Below, in pieces: positions 54,901 to 64,000 of a DNA stretch of 64,000 nucleotides. The number at the start of each line of letters is the position of its first letter. Position 1 is the first letter of the stretch. This DNA comes from Patagioenas fasciata (taxonomy: Eukaryota > Chordata > Aves > Columbiformes > Columbidae). The position numbers and the translations under genes are program-made. The notes under the pieces are model-generated. The model was not told where the DNA came from. It was given only the letters and a program-made list of their open reading frames with translations, and ran no database searches. The stretch is from contig NC_092520.1 in NCBI RefSeq assembly GCF_037038585.1, positions 190,258,604-190,322,603 of the forward strand, given 5' to 3'.

Positions 54901-56694
54901 TTTCTAAAGTCTGTTTTAAAACAAGCAAATTAGCTATCAGCCTTTATACACCTTTTATAAATTTCCTGTGTTGGCACTACCTGGTTTTACTTTATTTTCC
55001 AAAACAAATAGTTTCTTCAATATGCTTTTTTTAAAAGTGCATCAAAACATACGGAAGAAAATGATTGATTTAAAAATATTAATAAGATTTTATTCAACTA
55101 CGTCATACTGTATTTCAGACAGATTTTGATTTAGTTGTGTTTTTGGTAATATTTTAATTTTTGCCAAATCAAATCCTAAGACCACCCATATCTGCCTCTA
55201 GTCACAGAACATACCTCCGTAATTAAAAAATATCACAAAACAATGAACAAAAGAGACAACCCAAACAACTCAGTAATCAGACATTGACCAAAAATGCTTC
55301 TATTCATTTTTCAGCCCCTCTGGACAATTCAAATTAGGTGTGAAATGTAGAAAATGACAGCGGAACATTTTAGATCTCTCAGACCCAAGAAATATCTTCC
55401 TTAATCCTTGCTTTTGCAACAGACTATGGTTTTACACGTGACCTGTTTAACCAGGATGGCTGAGATCACCCACCGCCAGTGTGATGTTGGGCCTCCTCCC
55501 AGCCACACCACCGCAGTCCAGCACGATGTCCCCCTGTCCATTTCAGCTTCCAGAACACTCCTCCCAGTCCCGTGCAACAGCTGTTGGGCATGTTCTGGCC
55601 AGCTGTGTGCTCCCGCAGCCCCAAGCGGCGCAGTGACTCTGCCAGGCAGGACACAGAGAGCACCTGAGTCCCCATGCCAGCTCAGTGGGGACTTACCATG
55701 TGGCCTCCTTCACTACATGTGTTCTGCCCACCTCACTTTCGTTAGCTGTAGAAATAGTCAAACTTAATTTTCAGCTCTGCTTTTAGAAATACCATGTGGA
55801 TGAGGTTGTCAAAAGTCAGTGCTTAAAAGATGTAATGTACTGAAGGGTGTTTCTAAGGTAACTTCAGTGCCACAGCGGTTGCTGTTATCTTGTTCTGCTG
55901 TAATCATGCTGCAGCAGCTGGACTCGTGAGGGAAGCTGTGTAGTTATAATCAGATTGATAGATTCAGAAGTATATTATCTTTTTCTGCTTGTCTGTAATA
56001 ACAACAAAATAGCATGTCTTGCGCCTCCATAAATTCTATTTTCTTGTACAATAATTTCTCCTACACATGCACAATATGTGAAGCGCCCCAGGTGACACGT
56101 TTCTGTACTGACGGTATATTCTGGCAGCACCACAAGAATGCAACAATGGGAATGGAACAAACTGAGAATCGGAGTTCAAATGTTTTTGCCTGAGATGTGA
56201 AGAAGAGGGGGACCAGCAACTTGCCAGAGAAGAGTTGAGTGTGACAAAATAAAATATTTACTTAAAATAGAAAGGAACACACATGCTGTCAGAGTCATGA
56301 GATATTTCACTTTGTTCCTGTTCTGCATACCCAAAGATAAATGTTCACATTCTTGCAGGCTATCTGGGCACTTTTTGATTATCACTGATTCTCATTCAGC
56401 TCTCAGCAGTAAGCAATGAGTATAAGCAATCAAACTGGCTACAAAATCCATAAATCTCTGTAGAATCTCAGAATAACTGCTGCAAGGGGATTATGTGAAG
56501 AGTCAATGAATAACTGTAGCAGGAGGAAACCAAGTATTTATGGATCTGTTTCTTCCTCCTGACACACAAATCTGCCTTTTAAGCAGGAACCAGTATCTTC
56601 ATAAGACTTTGGTCTTCAGCTGCTTTCCCTTATACCCCTGTCAAGCAACTTTCTGTATTATTAACATATATAAATAGATATCTGTGTTTCATTG
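48991..56694. other. intergenic between ING3 and the solo LTR, no gene seen
   Basis: 7.7 kb of mostly AT-rich DNA. The longest minus-strand frame (49378-48989, 129 codons) has no recognised domain and no supporting splice or promoter context. GC is a little higher around 55440-55740. No CR1 copy is visible by eye. Confidence 0.5.
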
Positions 56695-56699
56695 CCACC
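56695..56699 (+). repeat. target-site duplication, left copy
   Basis: CCACC immediately before the LTR's initial TGTGGCAG. It matches the five bases directly after the LTR's final GTGACA. Confidence 0.8.
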
Positions 56700-57124
56700 T
56701 GTGGCAGAATGCAAACCCCCCTCTCTCCCCGCCCCTCCTTCAGTATGGAGGGAGTAGGCACATCTCCCTCTCTCTGCTACTTGAGGCTAACAACTTCTTT
56801 TGTTTGGCCCAGAGCACCCTGGCCAGGGCCATTAGGAGAAGGGATTGCCAAGGCGCCAGTGAGCCGCTGGGCACCTGTGACCAGTGTGGGGGATGTTTGG
56901 AGGCTTCAGGGGCACCCCACACACGGTGTGGGGGTGCAGAGAAGCTTCTAGAATGCCTACAGTCAGGTCTGATCAGCCAGTACAAAAACGGGACTCTCTC
57001 GTCGAGACTGGGCCCATTGTCGCCGGTCTCTCGGAGCTGCGAGCTGAAGATGCTGCTGCCAAGAGCCCGTCTCCCCGGGATGGAGACCCCGCTTGCCTTG
57101 CCGCCACAGGTGTGAGTAAAACCC

Positions 57125-57450
57125 CTCGCAGGATTGTGAGTATATTTATCCTTTCCGTGCACATATGCACGTGTAACTTCCCGTGCTTAATACAAGCACG
57201 TAGAAAATTATTTCCTCGCACAATCGCGAGTGTAACTTTATTCCGTGCACATTTGCACGCGTACTTTAAATTATTTCCTCGCACAATTGCGAGTGTATTA
57301 TAAATTTATCCTCGCACAATCGCGAGTGTATTTTCCTCCCGTGCTTCCACATAAGCACGTGTAGTATTCCGTGCACATTCGCAAGTGTAAGTAAACTAAC
57401 CCTCGCAGAATTGCGAGTGTGTTATAAATTTACCCTCGCGGAATCGCGAG
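57125..57450 (+). repeat. array of 11 short hairpin units inside the LTR
   Basis: Eleven 16-20-bp inverted repeats start at 57125, 57156, 57182, 57215, 57244, 57278, 57311, 57340, 57370, 57402 and 57435. Start-to-start distances are 26-34 bp with a mean of 31. There are three stem types: CTCGCA/TGCGAG (units 1, 4, 6, 7, 10, 11), CGTGCA/TGCACG (2, 5, and degenerate 9) and CGTGCTT/AAGCACG (3, 8). Loops are four to six bases such as CAAT, CATA or GAAT. Most units are preceded by CC and many are followed by TGTA, with AT-rich spacers. Unit 11 carries CTCGCG/CGCGAG, a paired change relative to unit 10. Units 4 and 7 have an A-C mismatch at the innermost pair, and unit 9 joins a left arm of one type to a damaged right arm. 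The role is unknown; possibilities include a U3 enhancer array or a structured RNA region. Confidence 0.92.
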
Positions 57451-57620
57451 CGTACGCTTTACCTTTATCTCTTTAAGAATAATCCCGCACCGTGTTCAGG
57501 CAAGTGTGTACTCCTCTGGGACTCGGGGGTGGTTCCGGCATTGTTTTGGGTGAAACCACATGCATGCCTGTTGTACCAGTTGCTGCCCCTTAATAATTTT
57601 CCTCAACTGATACCCGAACC

Positions 57621-57629
57621 TATATTTAA
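57621..57629 (+). promoter_or_regulatory. TATA-like box of the LTR
   Basis: TATATTTAA lies 49 bp before the LTR's AATAAA, a compact spacing compatible with a short R region. Motif only. Confidence 0.5.
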
Positions 57630-57669
57630 GTCACTTTTGGAGTGCTAAAACCCTGTTTCTCACCGGTTT

Positions 57670-57675
57670 AATAAA
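57670..57675 (+). terminator. polyadenylation signal of the LTR
   Basis: AATAAA followed by a GT-rich stretch (AGTTGTTTTGGACCCTGTTG), about 55 bp before the LTR end. Confidence 0.7.
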
Positions 57676-57729
57676 AGTTGTTTTGGACCCTGTTGTCCCT
57701 TAAATTAGCCTCGGGGTGCCTCCGTGACA

Positions 57730-57734
57730 CCACC
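57730..57734 (+). repeat. target-site duplication, right copy
   Basis: CCACC directly after the terminal CA of the LTR, identical to 56695-56699. Confidence 0.8.
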
Positions 57735-60700
57735 CTTATGCCAAAAAATAGTAGTGAAGAACATGGCTGAGGTACAAAGAGATGGCTCTGGAAAAACGAG
57801 TCGATTGGCCCAGATCCTACCTAAAACTTCAGGGAAGCCAGGGCAGGTTCGGCACCCTGGTGAGCTGCACGCCAAGCTTTGACACAGCCTAAAAGGTCCC
57901 GTGTTCTCCTGTGGTTTAACTTGCAGCAGCACTGGGGCCCCTTGGATCCCTCTGTCAATTCAACTGAGTCACCTGGTAGAAAAACAACCCAGCTGTGCAG
58001 TTTTTTCTCATGGAAAGTTCTAATGAGCACCATCATGGGATAGGAAGAGGGGAAGGGAAAGAGCAGGAGTCAGGGTAAGAAGGAGACACTAAGGCATGGG
58101 AGAGGGGAGCAAGCAGGACTTTCCCCTTTCCATTACTAGAAGTGGGAATTATTAGACTGGCTGGTCTGCCCATGGAACTGGAGGCCTAACAAGATCTTTC
58201 TTGGGGCAAAACATCCAGCAATCACAGCTCTTAACACACTGATACAATGTACAGACTAAGGATCTAAAATGGATTATATATTGACTATACATATATATGG
58301 ACTGTAAATCCCATGATAAAAGAAGTAAATATGCCACTTGTGTGGTCTAGATAATTTATTGCCTCTTACATAAAGAAAAAATATTAAATAAATAGAACAA
58401 TAATGAGAAGCAAAACCAAAAGGAGAGTCTCCCTTAGAACTCTCCTCACATTAACATCAACCGTTTCCTTTTCCAAGGATTTGCAGAATTTTCTCTGCTA
58501 GATTGCCTTCACTGTGAGCTGAGATCAGAGCTGAGCCAAAGCAGGATCAAGATGTGAGTCTTTGTTCTCTGGAGTGCTCTGTGGAACAAAATCCCAATAT
58601 CATTAAGGCTTACGGTGTTCTGTGAATGGGAAAGGGGAGAGAGTCTGGGTATTTACTATGCTGGAATCGATTTAAACTTCAGTAGTATCAAATCTTCCAA
58701 TGTGCAGAGAAGTAATGAAATTTATTTCTCCTGTTTTCTTCACTCTGTGCCAGTCTTCCTCATTCACTGCTTATAAAGGGACCACACACAGGACTGAAGA
58801 CACTGCAAATCTAATTGCAATCTGGATTGAATTCAGGGTGAAGTAAAAAATCATGGAGGGTGCAGCTGAGCAGGTTTTCTTCAGCACAGATTAACTAGAT
58901 GTTTTACCGAAATATTTACAGTGCTATTAATGCTTATTGTTCATAAAGCTTTTATCCAATATTTGAAGTTAGTGAGAATTTATGGCTCTTGGCATAGTTT
59001 TTAGTATGCTAGAAAATAAAAAGAAATCAAAGAGTTGAACATAAACAATGAAAATTGCATATAGATTTGTACTGTGAAGATGACAGGCCTGATTATAAGG
59101 ACTTGATGATCAGTTCATTCAGAAGTGATTTGTTGGAGCTTATTTTTCATGTGAGCTCATTTATCACTGAAATGGTTGCTAGGACACTATACTTTGAAAT
59201 TTGAAACTTGCTCCAGAAAAGAGCAATTGTGAACAGGTTTTTAAACATATTTTCCTCTTGGCAGCCTCTATATAGTGAAATTATTGATGCAAAATGTTTT
59301 TTATTATATGAAGTCCTGATCTTACAAGCACTTATATCTGAAGTTAACTTTATTCAGCTTTGCAGAATGATTCATGGTAGATTTCTGAGTGAAGTTAGGC
59401 ATGCATAAAATGGTTCTATTCAGTTGGCCTTAGATTTCTGCTAACTTTCTGTGCCTAATATTTTCTTCTTGGTTAGCTCCTGGCAATTATCTGTCCAGAT
59501 CACTACTTAGACCATGGAAATCATTCTTCAGTGTTCACTAGAGTCCACCACTGAACAGAGACCTGTGTGAAATCGAAACTGTGTGAATAGGAGCTGGGTT
59601 GCGTAAAAGCCCAGTGAGATGATGAATGATGCAAATTACATGTCTGTATGGTGTATTGGCTGAGACCTTTCAAATCCTAGTCCCTGGCAATTTTTAGCAA
59701 GTCTTGTGACTTCCCTCTCACCTTTTCTGTGTCGGGTTATCTTTAAACACTTACAATCTATTACAAATGATGTAGTTGCAGCTGGGATTCTGGCTGCGAG
59801 CATTGGAGATCACTCTTGACAGACGTGGCTGGTTGGATTGGGCAGGAGCGATCCCTGCAGGATCTTCCTTCAGGCAGAGCTGGGCAGCAGCTGGTTGCTG
59901 GAGGGACAGTCCAGGAAAGCAGCCCTGAGTGGAAGGAGCAGGGAGAGGTAGGAAGGCCAGAGAGATCTTAATTCATGTCGTGGGAACAGCCACTGGAAGG
60001 AACAGATCTGGGAATCCCAAATAGGAAATTAATACTAGATTTATTTTGCATGTCAGAAAGAGGAGATTTGCAGCTTTCTGCTAAGAATTCTGAAGTAGGT
60101 GCATACACCTTCAAGTATAAATACTTAGCTGCATATTTCCCATCTTAAAGACAATTGTGTTCTGCAGTTAGTTGAATATTATGCACTGAAGAATCTTTCT
60201 CATGAGTTTGGGACCCATCATGCCTGACTCTTTATCCACTTACATATTTTTTTTAAGTGACTAGTAAATGTCAGAGGAATTAGTCCCCATTTGCAATACT
60301 CCTGGGTAAATTTCTGAAGTGTCAGGATGTGACCAGGTAAGTCTGTAGACATGTAGGTGCAGAGATGTGGTGGAATCCCGATTCAAAAGATGACAGGGGT
60401 CATGTTCATTTCACTCTAACTGTGACTGAAAAAAGTATTTACAGCTTAAGAAATGTGCATTACACGCTATTGTCATGAAAAGAAACCACAGAACACAAGG
60501 GAAAAGCCAGCTCACTCCTTGGAACATCTGGGAAAAGCAGATGAACAGAAGACTGATCCTCAGCAGCACTCAGGAGGCAGAGGGATCTGCCTGCCCTCTG
60601 CCGACATCCCTTCATCTCTGTGTTTGCACTATCAGTCTTTGTATGGTAAAGGAGTAGAAGTTGTTCACTTGTCCTGAAGACCGGGGGCTCATGGGTGATT

Positions 60701-62450
60701 TTGGGGTTGCAGGAAGAGTGAATTGGTTCTGAGATGTTGGGGAAAATGTGAGGAGTATACCTCAGTTATGAGCTTGGAAGGGGAAAATGACTTTGGGCTG
60801 GAAGGAGTGCATGGTTACCTGCTGTGCTGAAAGCAGCTGAGGGAGCAGACAGAAGGGGTTACTTGTTCTAAGTGTGGGACTCTAGCAAGGAGCTATGATC
60901 TCCACATCATGAAACAAGCATTAACCCAAATTTTATAAACTGGTTTTAACCAAGTCTTCTAGCAATAGAACATAAACCTCTGACTAAAATACCCTCAGGG
61001 AGAATTTGGGAGAAATTGACAACCAGGCAAATGCCACCCACACAGCTGGTGGTTGTGAACTCAGCAAACCGGGCATGCCAAAAAACCACAGGACAGTCTC
61101 TTCAAACAATAAAGCAACTCTGCTGTGCTCTCCTCCTCTGCCGATGGAGTTTACTGTGGGTCCCAGGCTGGCTGCAGTGTCCCAGCAACCCTCCTTTGAA
61201 GGTACCAGCTCCCTGGGAACCCCTCTCCACTGAATGGCACAGACCTACTGCAAAGCCAGCCACGGGGAACCCTTGCTTTGCCAACACCCACCAACCAGAT
61301 TTGTAGGCTTGGCAGGGACTTTGCAGGGCATGCTGCTGGAGCAGGGCCTGAGGATGCAAATTGGTGTGCTGGGAAGGAGGGAGCACAAGCAACCGTGTCT
61401 CCAGAGAGCAGAGATGGGCGTTCCCGTGTGGATGGCAAGTATCTGTCACTGGAGGGTACCAGCGAGTTTTCTGCTCCTTTCCTGCTCAGGATAAGCCAGG
61501 AGGCTAATTTAGACAACTACAGCTGCAGACAGAAAGTTACAATGCAGTGTGTGTGACAGCTGAGGTGCTGCACGAGGTGTTGAATCACTCCTATGGCATT
61601 TTTCTATGTGTGCAAATTGATGGGTTAAGTTTTTGGGGAAAAAAAAAAAAGGGGTTGAAAGCTGAATAAACACCAACATTTCAAACATATATACTCGTCA
61701 TTATTGTATATAGGATTCTAGCTTCCTAATGCTGCTGCTGGTGGTGCTGTTGAATTGTGTAAATTGTCTCAAAGTTATCACAACAGCACTTGCTTCTTAT
61801 TTATGTGGCAGTATAGGAAGAATTATTTCTTTTCAAGAATAACTAAGGATGAATGATAAAATAGATGACTTGTGTAGAGGTATTTTTAGCTAAAGAACTT
61901 GATTATATGAGAAGTTTAAGTCTAGAAAGATAGCGGAGTTCCTCAACTGTTCCCATCTGTCTTGTCCCTGCCCTGTGTCAGCAGGGGGAAGTAGTAACTA
62001 AGACCTTCTATGGCTTAGATACTAAGTGCTTTCACTGGAGTATTTTTGTCCGCCTTCCTTTCTTTCCCTCTTTGACATCAGTAAGAAGTTTTATTTATAC
62101 ACTGCTATGAGATATTACATCTACTATGGAAAATTACTGACAACTGCTTTGTCAGTGATGTTCATGTCCAAGTAAATCTGCTTCCTTTTACAACATTTTT
62201 GATAACCTGGATTAAAATATTGTAGGTGCTGCTCAGATTTCTACTGCCTGCCAAGATATTAATATTGTTCCAATTAGACTGCTTGCTGTAACAGCAGTTT
62301 TCTAAAAATTGCACTGATGGTGGCTTCGAGCCACGCGGTGTGAGCAAGGACACCTCTTGCTCCCCATCCAGACCTCAGGCTGTGTCTCCAAACCCCGAGC
62401 CTGCTCTGCGCAGAGCTGGTTTAGCCCCACCCTCTGAGCAGTCCAGCCTT
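57735..62450. other. intergenic between the LTR and CPED1, no gene seen
   Basis: 4.7 kb without a recognisable exon. GC rises moderately around 61000-61500, where several overlapping frames of about 90-120 codons on both strands appear by chance. An A run lies at 61641-61651. Confidence 0.5.
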
Positions 62451-62622
62451 TATTTATATGAAATCCGTGGTCCAACTGGCTTCAGATGGTGTGTGTATGT
62501 GCGTGTGCCTGCCTTCTGAGTGAGTGAGACGAGCTGGGATCATGAGCCAGGGTTGTTCCAAGTGGTTTTAATCAGCAGCCCATTAGAGGAGAACGGAAAA
62601 CTTCTAACAGGATAAGAACCGA
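62451..62622 (+). promoter_or_regulatory. CPED1: candidate CPED1 core promoter and noncoding exon 1
   Basis: A TATA-like TATTTATATG at 62451-62460 is followed about 160 bp later by a strong donor, GA|GTAAGTA (62623). Two possible acceptors lie downstream: TTATTCTTTTCAG ending at 62872, and TTCTTCCTTCACAG ending at 63093. This would make a short untranslated first exon. It is inferred from motifs only. Confidence 0.3.
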
Positions 62623-63093
62623 GTAAGTAAACCTAACTTTGAACTCGCAATCTGGACGAAACAAATGCAAACGAAAGTCTTCATAGTCTGTCAGTTTTCA
62701 GATAAATGATCACTTTTAGAGAGAAAGCTGAGCATGCTGACAGGAAGGAGGCAATTTAAAAGGACTGGAATGAAGGAAACTGTAAAAACAAAGTGGGAAT
62801 CGAGAATACAAGAGAGAAAAAAACCAGCAAACGATTGTTCACAAAGTTGGTACACTCTCTTATTCTTTTCAGCTGTGGACAGGACGTGTTAAGCTTTAAC
62901 CTGTTGCTTTCTTGGACCCTGTTGTCTGTCTGAGCAGTGCTCTCTGCGAAGCGGGTGAAGATTTCTGCTCCTCACCTGTCTGCCGGCAGGTCTGTTCTCC
63001 CGTTAGCGAGGCGTGGAGCAGCTCGCTGCGGATCCGCTCAGAGCGCCCACGGCACACTGCCCTGTGCCCCACTCACTTCTTCTTCCTTCACAG

Positions 63094-63317
63094 GTTGTTC
63101 CTGCACCCCCATGGGCCGGTACCTCCCAAGCCTCTGCTCCCCTGGAACCTGTGACTCCTTGCCAGGCACCAGGAAGGCGCTCAGCAACAGAAATGGGGAA
63201 AGCTCTCGCTAGTTTTGGGTAAAGCGTGCTTTTGACTTTTTTTACCCTGGCAAGACGTGGCTACTTGGACTGCATCTGCAATGTGGCAAAGGGTGAAGTG
63301 AGGACGGCGAAGAGGCC
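63094..63317 (+). other. CPED1: probable CPED1 5' UTR
   Basis: Sequence between a good pyrimidine-rich acceptor (CTTCTTCTTCCTTCACAG) and the CPED1 start codon. It would be the leader part of the first coding exon if the acceptor is used. An alternative acceptor at 62872 would make it longer. Confidence 0.4.
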
Positions 63318-63569
63318 ATGGTTTGTGGGCAAGTCCCCAGGTGCCGCAGGCTTTGTCGCCCTCGTCCCTTCCTTCTGGCCTTAGTGGTGGCTGGCTGTCT
63401 GTTCTGCCAGACCCTGACCCCCCTCATGACCAGCAGCATCCTTTCGTCAGTCGTTAATGGGATTGCACCCAACAAACTGACTAAAACACGGCAAGGAAGA
63501 TACAAGGAGGTCTCCCCAAGCAACATTCTCTGCTTCCCCCCTGGCAGTAACTCACAGACAGTGAAAAAG
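63318..63569 (+). CDS. CPED1: CPED1 first coding exon (partial gene)
   Basis: The ATG at 63318 (context GAGGCCATGG, strong) opens 84 codons ending at AAG|GTAAGT. The N-terminus MVCGQVPRCRRLCRPRPFL followed by ALVVAGCLFCQTLT resembles the human CPED1 start: basic cytoplasmic residues, then a hydrophobic signal or signal-anchor helix at about 18-34. The rest of the exon is less conserved. CPED1 (cadherin-like and PC-esterase domain containing 1) enters the secretory pathway and carries a PC-esterase (GDSL-like) domain in its C-terminal part, outside this window. Its biochemical role is not established; the human CPED1-WNT16 region is associated with bone density. Position directly after ING3 on the same strand supports the call. 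Confidence 0.88.
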
Positions 63570-64000
63570 GTAAGTCAGCTGGAGCAGAGTGCTGAGCAAT
63601 AATTAGCAAAATGAGGGGTAGCGAGTCTGGCAGGATCATCCAAGTCCAGCTAAAATTAGCCTGAGCTTGGAAGTCTGAGATCTGTATACAAACAAATGGG
63701 TGATCTAATGACAGCGGCATATGCGCAAGCACATCTCCATTACCAGCTCCTCACTGTGGTGTTATTAACACAGGAATCCTGAAATCTTCAACTGAATCAT
63801 GGCACTGCTCTGTGACTCCAGGGAGATTTCAGTGTGCTGCACAGACCATATTTTATTTTGGCTTTAGGAATCGGTTCAGAGGCTTTATGGTACAGGCTCA
63901 TAAATCAGGAGCCAGTGGGGTTTCATGAAAGTGACGGAGGCTGTTAATTAGCACTGGGGTGCAGCTGCCTGTGTTAAAGTTATCTGCTGGTCTGTTTTAA
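63570..64000 (+). other. CPED1: CPED1 intron (partial)
   Basis: It starts with a consensus GTAAGT donor and runs to the window edge. Nothing else recognisable is seen. Confidence 0.75.

Larger units (their letters stand above)
56700..57729 (+). mobile_element. solo LTR of an endogenous retrovirus, 1,030 bp
   Basis: The element begins TGTGGCAG and ends CCGTGACA, so it has retroviral TG...CA ends with a short inverted terminal match (TGT/ACA). It is flanked on both sides by CCACC, a 5-bp target duplication. Near its right end a TATA-like TATATTTAA (57621) is followed by AATAAA (57670), placing U3, R and a short U5 in the expected order for plus orientation. No gag, pol or env sequence is next to it, so it looks like the product of recombination between two LTRs. 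A 5-bp duplication is common in ERVL-type elements but does not settle the class. The U3 region carries the hairpin array at 57125-57450. I cannot assign a named family. Confidence 0.82.

Noticed and set aside
55408-55767. Plus-strand frame of 119 codons in a GC-richer patch
   Set aside because: It has no recognisable motif and no codon or splice evidence; chance ORF.
56684-57303. Frames of about 140 codons on both strands within the LTR, as possible retroviral coding remnants
   Set aside because: They lie wholly inside the LTR between its TG and CA ends, are present on both strands, and show no gag, pol or env motif.
57125-57450. CRISPR-like array
   Set aside because: Regular spacing and palindromic units recall a CRISPR array. 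However, the units are of three different types, the spacers are short AT-rich non-unique-looking DNA, and the array lies within a vertebrate LTR.
60453-61556. Cluster of frames of 60-120 codons as a possible gene between the LTR and CPED1
   Set aside because: Frames overlap on both strands in a moderately GC-rich stretch, with no recognised domain and no paired splice sites.

Overview
The window looks like bird nuclear DNA. It has CR1 LINE copies with avian-type tails, long AT-rich intergenic stretches, and two sharp CpG islands at gene starts. Three protein-coding genes are recognisable in the order TSPAN12 (minus), ING3 (plus), CPED1 (plus). As I recall, this is the order at human 7q31. 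I cannot name the species from the sequence alone.

Layout. Positions 1-5579 are intron of TSPAN12, a tetraspanin that supports Norrin/FZD4 signalling; its other coding exons lie to the left, outside the window. The first coding exon (22 codons) and its CpG-island promoter are at about 5580-6440. Positions 6441-29640 are a 23-kb gene-free stretch holding only old CR1 pieces, a GATA/GACA microsatellite and low-complexity tracts. ING3 is complete. All 12 coding exons from 30154 to 48213 join in frame to 417 codons plus a stop, with an N-terminal ING domain, a serine-rich linker and a C-terminal PHD finger. Its introns carry three antisense CR1 copies, one inserted inside another. After the ING3 polyadenylation signals comes about 13 kb of intergenic DNA. 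The first coding exon of CPED1 (84 codons) follows at 63318-63569, and the gene continues beyond the right edge.

The most unusual feature is a 1,030-bp solo LTR at 56700-57729, flanked by a perfect 5-bp target duplication (CCACC). Upstream of its TATA-like and AATAAA signals is an array of 11 short hairpin units (57125-57450), spaced about 31 bp apart. They fall into three stem classes whose two arms change together while the flanks stay similar. I do not recognise this array as a described element.

The three genes are not an operon and show no direct functional link. ING3 is a chromatin reader in the NuA4/TIP60 acetyltransferase complex, TSPAN12 is a membrane signalling cofactor, and CPED1 is a predicted secretory-pathway protein. 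Small regulatory features worth attention are two upstream ATGs in the TSPAN12 leader, a 24-codon upstream ORF before ING3, and an ING3 intron 9 with atypical splice sites.
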